Shown here: one piece after another, positions 55,401-64,000 of the stretch
Numbering within the stretch: the first letter of the stretch is position 1
Layout: the number at the start of each line of letters is the position of its first letter
DNA from: Bimuria novae-zelandiae CBS 107.79
Lineage: Eukaryota; Ascomycota; Dothideomycetes; Pleosporales; Didymosphaeriaceae
Length of the DNA stretch: 64,000 nt
Reading direction: 5' to 3'
Assembly: GCA_010015655.1 (NCBI GenBank)
Contig: ML976735.1
Coordinates: forward strand, 142,669-206,668
Notes under the pieces: model-generated
What the model was told of the DNA's origin: nothing
What the model saw: the letters and a program-made list of their open reading frames with translations, nothing else
Database searches by the model: none
Made by a program: the position numbers and the translations under genes

Positions 55401-56363
55401 GAGCTAAGTAGTTTACGAAATTTAATATCTAGGATAGATTCTATAGGATTTAAATAGTAAAGGGCTATAAATAGAAAATAGCTTTCCGCACTTAATATAG
55501 CCTCTTTAAATATATAGTTATGCTAATAGGACTATCTAACGCATTAGTAACCTATTAAGAGCTTATAAATTAAGTATTATATAAATACTTAGACGTATTC
55601 TGCACAACATACCTTAATAACATATTAATATACTTAAGCGGAACTCTAGAAGAACATAAGGAACATGTTTATAAGGTGTTATAAAGGTTATAAGAGTATA
55701 GATTGCTCTTACACCTTAAGAAATGTGAATTTCACGTCACGGAAATAGAATATCTAGGATTTGTAATATCCTAGGAAGGTGTTAAGATAGACCTAAAAAA
55801 GATTATAATAATAGAAGAATAGCTACTACTATAATTAGTAAAGCATATTTAATCTTTTTTAGATTTTACTAACTTCTATTACAAATTTATTAAGAACTAC
55901 TCTAAGGTCACTGCTCCGCTAATAGAACTTACGAAGAAAAAGAAATAGCAACCTTTATAAGAAGTAGAAGAAAAGGCTTTTAAATAACTAAAGCGCCTAT
56001 TTCTAACGGCACCCCTGCTATAGATGTACGACCTAGAACAATAGCATTGTATCTACACAGACGCATTGGATTATGCGCTAGGGGCCGTACTATTATAAGA
56101 ATGCGATAATAGGAAGTAGAGACTAGTCTTTTATTATATAAGAAAGCTTTTAGGAGTAGAGCTTAACTATAAGATCTATAATAAAGAACTACTAATTATT
56201 ATTAACTACTTTAAATAATAAGAAGCGTAGCTTAAAGGAGCTAAGTACTAGATAAAAGTATTTTTTAATTATCTTAATTTCACGCGCTTTACGATAACTA
56301 AGAAGCTTAATTAATAATAGGCTAAATAGTCTAAATAAATAATAAAATTTAACTTCTATATTA
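52480..56363 (+). pseudogene. Gypsy-2 gag, protease, RT and first part of RNase H
   Basis: Gag is decayed up to about 53150. An almost unmutated stretch (53150-53760) then includes an intact nucleocapsid knuckle CLRCGKQGHFAKDC at about 53397-53440. The protease site reads ALINLGADAYLIS near 54540. RT lies at about 55080-55880, with its catalytic box destroyed (TYLNNILIY-like at about 55610-55640). RNase H is cut by Copia-2. TAG/TAA stops abound. Confidence 0.88.
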
Positions 56364-56368
56364 TATAC

Positions 56369-56548
56369 TGTAAGCAGCCCAGAGATATGTCACATGACGA
56401 CACTAGTCTCATGAGTCAGCTCTATCTCTATATACGAGCCTCTGATCACTCCATGTACACACAACACAACACAGAACAACACACAGAGCAACTCAGACAA
56501 TTACATATATAATATACTACCTTCACACATACCACCCACCTGCTTACA
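56369..56548 (+). repeat. Copia-2 5' LTR
   Basis: 180 bp with the terminal inverted sequence TGTAAGCAG / CTGCTTACA. It contains a CA-rich ACACAACACAACACAGAACA tract. Confidence 0.94.
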
Positions 56549-56562
56549 GTTATGAGCCCGGC
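56549..56562 (+). other. Copia-2 primer-binding site (half initiator-tRNA type)
   Basis: GTTATGAGCCCGGC directly follows the LTR. GTTATGAGCCC complements the CAU anticodon loop and stem of initiator tRNA-Met. This copy is unmutated, which anchors the reading of the RIPed sites at 10759-10772 and 50154-50166. Confidence 0.85.
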
Positions 56563-56642
56563 CTAATCCGCCCTTATACACATACATTGACTCCCTACCT
56601 ACCTACCTGTCGATCGAGCCTACTCGATAGAGCGATCTCGCC

Positions 56643-59600
56643 ATGTCAAAGGCTATCTCGTTAATCATCCTTCAAGGGCCACACAACTGGGAACTGTGGA
56701 TCTATACTGTCAAAAGGCTCGCAGAGGCTGGAGACGTATGGGGATATATCAATCCAGACCTGCCACATCCGACGACGCTGAGCAAGCCTCTACAACCTAC
56801 ACAGATCCATGCTGCCAACGACGGTGGATCACTAGCAACAGAACCTACCCCTGAAGCTCGAGCGCAGTATAATTAAGACATAAGTCTCTACTATAGAAAG
56901 CTTAAAGAATACAGGCGAACTAAAGATAAGATTAGCTAAATTAAAGCGTATATAGCTAACACGATTGCGCAGGACCTAGTATATTAAATTAAGGACTAAG
57001 AGTCCCTTTACGATTAGCTTAAGACTCTACAGGAGCTCTACAGTCCTACAATGGCTGATCGAGAATATCAGGTCTAAAAAGCTTACAACGCCGCTAAAGT
57101 TCTGCACGCTCGCAGAGAGAACCTCGAAGAATGGTGCAGCACGTTCCTTGCTGCCTATAACAGGGCCAAATAACTCTAGCTACCAGAGACGCATGGCTAC
57201 AGACCTCACAAGGATCTCATACGAGCCATCAAACAGATCGATCCTGGCTACGCTGCCACTATCGCTATCACTGTATTCAATGCAGAAACAAGCTCCCACG
57301 ACAACTCTGTACAGCCAACATTGCCTAATCTACTAGCTGGTTACCTACGCTACTATCGCACAACCACAACGAAATTAACCGCATAGAGTAGAGCATTTGC
57401 AGCTACATTAAATTAAGAGGAGTCTCTATACAAACAAAATAGCTAAAAGAGACCTCGACAGGATAAGCTATTAAAGCCGTTGAAATCGTGTCTCTGTGGA
57501 GACCTACACTACTAGGGACAGTGCCCATACATCGACACCTCACTACGCAAAGGAGGATTCGTTAAAAACCCTAAAAAAGCTAAGAAGATAACAGAGTTTA
57601 AAGCTAAAAACAAGAATAGAATACTAAATAAGATTTAAGAGAAAAATCAGCGCTATAAAAAGCAAAGGAATTATAAGAGCTACGGGGCAGAATCTAATTT
57701 AATAGAAATTAACGCAGGCGATACACCTACAGGTAACCTTCTATATAAGGCCTACGCAATCTACTTATTAGCATTTAATAATTAGCTAGCGCACCGAAAC
57801 TTCCCGCTCATCTACTTATAGACACTAGATCCTGCTACGGATATCTACATCTATAATAATCCGACCGAGTTCTAATAAAAAGCTCTTGCATTACCTAACG
57901 ATGTCGTACTTGTAGGCGGCACTAAGATGACTATCTAGGCATAAGGGGAAGTTAAGATATCTCTATCAACACCTTAAGGATAAAAGAAAACAAAGCTTAA
58001 GTGTATAGCCTTAATTACTAGCTTTTTCACAAGCCTAGTCTCTCTAGCCCGGCTATCATCGTTAAACGTCCATTTCGACTCTAGCAGAAATACACTATAT
58101 CGATCTAACTTATTAGGCTTACGAGTAGAAGACATCGCCACCCTTACTAGACTAGGTAGACACTAGCTAGTAGTCTATTAAACTAAACCTCTATCTACTT
58201 AATCCGCTCAGACTTAGGCTTTTGCGACCTATTAACATTGGCCATAATACTCTACTCTACCGCCTAGACTAAGATCACTTAGCAAGTCTCAGCTCTATAT
58301 ACTAATAAGACATCCAAGCAGTAACGCTATTAATTAACTATAGAATTACGTAATAGGTATATAGCCATCTACTAAATCTACTCCTTAAATAATCAACTGC
58401 GAAGAATGCCTATAAAGTAAAGCACATCAAATCATCTTACGGCAAACTAGCCATAAGATTAGAGCCACACGAGCCTTCGAGACTATTACTATTAATCTTA
58501 TTAAGCTCGATGCAAGAGCCTATAATGGCGACCAATACGTCTTCTATGGGTTTAATCTATTCTCGAAATTCCATTTCGTCTATATAATACCTAGACGGGA
58601 CAAGCTCATGCTCCTGTCTATTATTAGGCGATTAAATCGAACTATTAAACAAGAATTTAATATAACTATTACCTTTCTTATCGCTAACGACGAGCAAGGA
58701 TATAGGCTAATAGATAACTCTACTAGAGACTACTGTTAGAGAGAAGACATTAAGCTACAGATTAGGGCTCCACATACTAAGGAGTAAAATGGCTTAGCAG
58801 AGCGCTCTAGCAGGAGTCTTATTAAGAGAAGTCGCTTAATAAAGATTACCTTAAACCTACCTCTAACACTTGGCTCTAAAATCTACTCTATAGTAGTATA
58901 CCTGCTTAATCGCACACCTACGCGATTACTAGGTTAGAAAATACTATTTAAAATTACCTATAGCAAGAAGCCATTAATTACTTATCTACGTATTTATAGC
59001 TACCAAGTATACGTACTGCGCAAACAAATACCACGAATAGATAAGCTTAGTCTTTAAGCTCTAGTAGGATATCTAGTTAGGTATAACTTATTAAATATCT
59101 ACCAAATCTGGATGCCTAAGGCGAGAAGTCGAGCAAATAGAGGCAAAGTAATTTATATAAGAGACGTTACCTTTAGAAAAGACCTCTTCTATTAACTACA
59201 CGATAAAACAGATCCTCTACTATAAGGCTCTAAGCTAGAGTAATTTGCCTACAAGTATTAACTACCTACATTGCGTAGCCAAGATAGCTCTATAGAAGAT
59301 ATATCCAAAGACGAGCACACGGCAGATCTAGATTAGCATAGCTAGACTACTATATCTATAGAATAAAACCAACTAACGCAAAGAGAAACAACAATCCTAC
59401 GTTAAACTAAAAGTTACAATCTATAGCTTCTAATACTAAGTTAAACAGAGACTACTAAGGTTTATAGTAGTTTATAGAACTTACTTTATAACAACTCGCA
59501 GCGCTCGTTATTAACTACGCTAGCTAGCCTACCTATAATACCTACATTCTTAAGAAAGCGCAAACGTTAAACATTAGACTTGAATTAAGCATAGAATTAA

Positions 59601-61345
59601 GAACTAATTAATAGCAACCTTCGTTAGTCTTATATACTACCTAAAGGGTTAACAAGATCTAGAAAGCTATCTTAGAAGAGTAGTAGCTTCTTTATTAACA
59701 CATACTGGTTAGTATACGTAGCAGCCTCAGCTACAGTATTAAAAACACGATTTCACTACACCGAGCTACCTCCTGAGCCACGTCTCTATAAAGATGTAAT
59801 AAGGATGCCATCTCCACACAAGGAAGGCTTTCTCCAAGCGATGTAATAAGAAATTAATAACGTGAAACGAAAAGGCACGTACGAGAGGATTACTTAGCAG
59901 GAGTTAAATCTATAAGACTAAGAAGTTCTTCCGTTAATATAGGTCTTTAAGTTTAAGCTTAATAATTAAGGATACCTTACGAAATATAAAGCACGCATCT
60001 ATATACAAGGCGATCTGCAGATAACTACTAAGGATACCAACGTAGCTACTTTAGTAGTTCGAATATTCCAAGCTCTAGTTGCTATAGCGGCCTACTTTAA
60101 TATAGAGATCCGTTAGTATAATACAGTTAACGCATTCACAAACGCTTAGCTTATAACACTAGTCTATTATTACTTACTAGAAGGATTCTCTGATCCCGGT
60201 TATCTGTAAAAACTATGTTGAGCTCTGTACGGCCTGAAGACCTCGCCACTACTCTAGTATCAAGAGCTCACCAAGACGCTCTCTAAACTAGGGCTACACG
60301 AAGTCAAAGACGCTCCTTATTTATAGAAGAATGACAAGCTTCTAGTCTTCTTCTATGTGGACGACATTGTCGTACTCTGCCTACTAGCCTACAAAGCTAC
60401 ACTACATGAATTCGAACAGAAGCTCCTGTCTCGATATGAGATTCGATCTCTAGGAGAGCTTTAAACGTTCTATAGTATTTAAACGCATAGAGACCGTAAG
60501 AATGGCTCTATCTAGCTATTATAAACTTTATACATCAAGAAGCTTGCACAGAAGTTTCCTTCACTAAAGCTATATACGAAGTTGCCAGCTACACTATTAC
60601 CTCTAGAAGAGTTATTACTATTAGAGAATTAAGTAAATAACTTTACTAAGCATAGATATGCCCAGCTTGTAGGATCTATAGGATATGCAGCTAGAGCTAC
60701 CCGACCTAATATCTTAAAAGCCTATTCTAAACTAGCGGAGTTTCTTACGAATCTATCTTTACGTTATCTTAACGCAGTCTACTAGACAATTGCCTACCTG
60801 CTAGGAACCAAAGATTAAGCGCTCTACTATACCGCCTCTATCTTAAACGAATTAGTCTATATAGCCAACCAACCTTAACCTAAGTTCTTTAGAGCAACAG
60901 ATGCATTATACGCTAATAATAAGATCTTACGCAAGAGCTTACAAGGCTATATCTTCTTTCTATTTAGCGGACCTGTAGACTAGAAAGCAACACTCTAACG
61001 CTGTGTTACAAAGTTAACGACAAAAGCAGAGCTAGTCGCCGCATCGTCTGTAGGCACTAAACTGATCTAGTGGTAGAGAGTTTTTAAACAAATCGGCTTT
61101 AATCCAGATCATAAACGTCTTCTATACTGTGATAATTAGCAGACTATCCGACTTCTCACCTCTACTACGCCTTGTCTTAAGACTATTGTACGGCACGTCG
61201 ATATCTATCATCACTAGCTTTGACAAGAAGCTTAATCTAACAATATCAACCTCTTATATATCTAAACAACCTGTTAACTAGCTAACGGCCTCACCAAGCT
61301 ACTGCCTAGATAAAAGCACGAAAACTGGGTCTCTCTTCTTTATTT
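56643..61345 (+). pseudogene. Copia-2 gag-pol, RIP-inactivated
   Basis: Gag opens at ATG 56643 (MSKAISLIILQGPHNWELW), is broken by a TAA at 56874, and continues in frame with TAG/TAA stops. A knuckle-like CLCGDLHY-x-GQC lies at about 57488-57530. The protease region is at about 57800-57900. Integrase is at about 58400-59180 with GLAERSSRSLIKR and VYLLNRTPTR. RT is at about 59780-60500, with the catalytic FFYVDDIVVL intact at 60349-60378. RNase H runs from about 60890 to a GLTKLLPR end at about 61310. A less-mutated patch covers about 60190-60470. Confidence 0.88.
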
Positions 61346-61651
61346 TTAACCTTTTCCTTCTTAATGAGCTTCCCCACAGTATAGTACTCTTCCTGGTTTT
61401 TCCCATGTGGTTTTTACAGGTTTAACGAGACTATACTTTACTCAGCTCTATCATGTACACAGCTCTACGCTGTACCCCTATCCTGTACTCAGATTCATGC
61501 TGTATTCCACTTCATACACAGAGCAAACATGCTCGCATCATGTATCAAGCTCCACCTACAAGGCTCATCAACCTCAGCACAGAACGCGAAGCAATCAGGA
61601 TATCAGTACTAGCTCTGGGAGACGTCCTACTACTAGGGACGCCTGTAGTAT

Positions 61652-61831
61652 TGTAAGCAGGTGGGTGGTATGTGTGAAGGTAGTATATTGTGTGTGTAAT
61701 TGTCTGAGTTGCTCTGTGTGTTGTTCTGTGTTGTGTTGTGTGTACATGGAGTGATCAGAGGCTCGTATATAGAGATAGAGCTGACTCATGAGACTAGTGT
61801 CGTCATGTGACATATCTCTGGGCTGCTTACA
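61652..61831 (-). repeat. Solo Copia-2 LTR, inverted, inside Copia-2
   Basis: 180 bp, in reverse orientation to the host element, flanked by the TSD AGTAT (61647-61651 and 61832-61836). It is nearly identical to the 5' LTR and lies between the RNase H end and the 3' LTR, in noncoding sequence. Confidence 0.95.
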
Positions 61832-62012
61832 AGTATAGAGCGAGATCCACCTACACTGCGACGGCGGACGGCTACCCACCTGGGACTGCACCAATACTGA
61901 GACTGGCACAAAAGCTAGGTTCTCGACCCCAAAATGCAGCTACCCTACAAAGGTAGAGGGGGATCTATAGCCAACATCAGCTTCAAACATGCGTTCGAAC
62001 CTGAAGGGGGTG

Positions 62013-62433
62013 TGTAAGCAGCCCAGAGATATGTCACATGACGACACTAGTCTCATGAGTCAGCTCTATCTCTAACGTATGTCACCAGTCAATGAGCCAC
62101 ACCAGTCAGTGAGCCACCCTACCAAATGCAGCCTTTCGATAGCTAGAGACCTGTTTCATCCGAATCGCCTAAGTCGATAGAGCTAGCCTAGCTTCCTTTT
62201 AGAGCTACTGGGTGCGTTGTGTGGTGGGCATCGTAGGTATTGTGTAGAGACGCATGGCGATCTTGGTGGGGTGGCTCAGTGATTAGGGTGGCTCAATGAC
62301 TGGTGAAACACGTTATATACGAGCCTCTGATCACTCGATGTACACACAACACAACACAGAACAACACACAGAGCAACTCAGACAATTACACACACAATAT
62401 ACTACCTTCACACATACCACCCACCTGCTTACA
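62013..62433 (+). repeat. Copia-2 3' LTR, enlarged by a MITE
   Basis: 421 bp as it stands and 180 bp after removing the MITE and one TA. The outer sequence is nearly identical to the 5' LTR. Confidence 0.93.
62075..62313. mobile_element. 239-bp Tc1/mariner-type MITE in the Copia-2 3' LTR
   Basis: The ends are ACGTATGTCACCAGTCAATG and, inverted, ACGTGTTTCACCAGTCATTG, continuing as AGCCAC. TA flanks both sides (62073-62074, 62314-62315), and the uninterrupted 5' LTR has a single TA there. It has no open frame and is of a different family from the intact Tc1 at 39033. Confidence 0.9.
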
Positions 62434-62438
62434 TATAC

Positions 62439-64000
62439 CTGCTAAGGAACGTAAACGCTATAGTAAACGTACTTAGTAGATAATTAGATTTTATAGAAGT
62501 AAATAATAGAGGTAACTACGTCGTAATCTTAACCTACGCGAAGGACAGAACTCTTTACTATAATAAAATATAGCTCGCACTAGCGCTAGAAGTGCGACGC
62601 GTAGACTTCGCCTATTATAGACTAGTTATAGATAGGATACAGGACTACGAAAGGCTTATAAATAAAAAGTATTAAGTATATAATCTTTATAAAACTATTA
62701 AAATTATATCTAGATTAGCGAGCAAGTGGTCCCGCTATTAATTAAAAAGCTATATAAAAGTAAGGACTAAGAATACTTAAAAATTACTAAAATAACGCGT
62801 TAAATCGCGAACGAATACGCCATCCCTAGGCTACGCTAGGTAGTATAAAAGGTACTAGGCAACTATTTAGCTTATTATAAAAATAAGCCTAAAAGATATA
62901 AGCCCTACGGCCTTTTATAGCTACTAAAGCCACCCCTAAGACTATAGTCTAGTATAACTATAGACTTTATTATAAAACTACTAGTATTATTAGCACTAGG
63001 AAACAAGGATCTCTATAATTTAATTTTAGTTATAATCTATTAACTTACTAAAAAATTAAGGTTTATACTAATTAGGGAAGCTATATTAGTAAAACAAGTT
63101 AGCCTATATAGTAGAATAAGAACTAATATCGCAGGTTAAATAGCCTAATAAGTTTATTATCGATAGGGCTAGGATATTTATATTATTATATTGGACTACG
63201 TTTATAGCTAAATTAGGGGTTAAGTATAAGCTTATAACAAGCTTTTACCTTAAGATAGATAGCTAAGCAGAGCAAATAAATTAAACGTTAAAATAATACT
63301 TCTAGATATATATAAATAAGCTTTAAGATAATTAGGTTAAGCTATTACTAATAGCCTAGCTAGCATACAATAGCGCAAGATCGACAACTACAGGGTATTC
63401 GCCATATTACGCCAATCACGGATGTGAGCTAACGACCCACTGAGATCTGTTAGACATCTAAAGCGTTGCAAAAGACGTAGCTAATAAAGCTAGCCTTATA
63501 CAAGATCTATACAAAACGCTATATAAAAATATTACGTAACGTAATAAGTAAATAGCGTAATAGGTAAATAAGAAAAAGATTATAGGATTCACTTTTAAGA
63601 AAGGGGATAGAGTCCTCCTTTCGCAAAAAAATCTTAAGACTATATAGCTAAGTAAAAAACTAAATAACCTTTAAAAAGGACTATTTAAAATTTAAGAAGT
63701 TAGAGGTCTAGTTAATTTTAAACTATAATTACTTATAGATACACGTATCTACGTAGTCTTCTATAAATTATTGTTAGAACTAGCACCACCAAACGCTAAA
63801 TTAGAACTATACTTATAACTTAAGGATAAAGAATATAAAGTTAAGGTAATTTAGGATATATAGAAATTTAGACGTTAGTATAAGTACCTAGTAAAGTAAA
63901 AAAGATAGCTAGAGAGCTATAATATATAAGAACTAATAGGAAACCTTACTAACTATAAAAAGGCCTTAGAGAAGTTCTATCGGGAATATCTAAAGAAGTT
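62439..64000 (+). pseudogene. Gypsy-2 end of RNase H, integrase and chromodomain
   Basis: It continues the Gypsy-1 alignment after the Copia-2 TSD. The integrase zinc region is near 62760-62890, the catalytic core near 62950-63250, and the chromodomain starts at about 63880 (YKYLVK, then ESYN, ending FYREYLKK at the window edge). It is heavily RIPed with frequent stops. Confidence 0.88.

Larger units (their letters stand above)
56369..62433 (+). mobile_element. Copia-2: complete Ty1/Copia element nested in Gypsy-2
   Basis: 6065 bp with the TSD TATAC at 56364-56368 and 62434-62438. The LTRs are 180 bp (TGTAAGCAGCCC...CACCTGCTTACA). The 3' LTR is enlarged by a MITE. The primer-binding site is at 56549-56562 and the polypurine tract GAAGGGGGTG is at 62003-62012. 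Gag-protease-integrase-RT-RNase H order is on the plus strand. A solo LTR of the same family lies inverted near its 3' end. Confidence 0.95.
52006..64000 (+). mobile_element. Gypsy-2: second copy of the chromovirus family, runs off the window
   Basis: It has the same structure as Gypsy-1 and aligns with it from LTR to chromodomain. It is heavily RIPed except for a patch at about 53150-53760. Copia-2 (56369-62433) interrupts the RNase H region: sequence before 56364 and after 62438 continues the Gypsy-1 alignment (LAKYDFRI / TYLVRSAN equivalent). The last bases at 63880-64000 are the chromodomain. The 3' LTR is outside. Confidence 0.95.

Overview
The window is from a filamentous ascomycete genome. 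I infer a Dothideomycete-like fungus from three things: short 50-100 bp GT-AG introns with CTRAC-type branch sites, tail-anchored and secreted fungal protein families, and wholesale CpA-to-TpA decay of transposons. That decay is the signature of repeat-induced point mutation (RIP). Gln and Trp codons in the retroelement frames have become TAG/TAA while the frames themselves stay colinear. The species cannot be read from the sequence.

Layout. 1-15885 is a RIP-degraded Ty3/Gypsy chromovirus (Gypsy-1, 5' LTR cut by the window edge). It was invaded by a complete hAT transposon (1165-4502), a complete reverse-oriented Ty1/Copia element (5511-10965) and a solo LTR (15450-15731). All three nested insertions have exact target-site duplications (TSDs). 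16394-29198 is a GC-normal gene island. On the minus strand it holds a small membrane protein, a UBE2J/Ubc6-type ubiquitin-conjugating enzyme and a tail-anchored haem-oxygenase-like protein. Next come a frameshifted alpha/beta hydrolase, a conserved protein with a disordered N-terminus, a sugar transporter (minus) and a cytochrome P450. 29199-39032 is an AT-rich desert of terminal-inverted-repeat (TIR) elements, a dead Tc1 transposase and a dead reverse-oriented Gypsy. 39033-40323 is an intact, un-RIPed Tc1/mariner element. 41034-41822 is a G-rich TIR element. 42370-46997 holds a secreted GH131 glucanase, an FAD monooxygenase and a short-chain dehydrogenase, with a 128 bp hAT-derived MITE just upstream of the last. 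47317-48634 is a decayed fungal-specific gene abutting a solo Copia LTR. 49081-52005 holds a third Copia family (a solo LTR and a 5' LTR with primer-binding site). 52006 to the end is Gypsy-2, split by Copia-2 (56369-62433), which itself carries an inverted solo LTR and a TA-flanked MITE.

Function. The two gene islands carry oxidative and carbohydrate-related functions (P450, FAD monooxygenase, SDR, hydrolase, sugar porter, GH131) embedded in RIPed transposons, the architecture of a fungal accessory compartment. Nothing shows that they form one pathway. Exon boundaries were placed by hand from splice signals, phase and family motifs. All multi-exon models given as CDS are phase-consistent from ATG to stop.

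I did not find a convincing unknown defence or regulatory system. The best-supported novelties are the TSD-verified insertion history, the matched hAT/MITE pair, the shared half-tRNA primer-binding sites of three Copia families, and the mosaic pattern of RIP.
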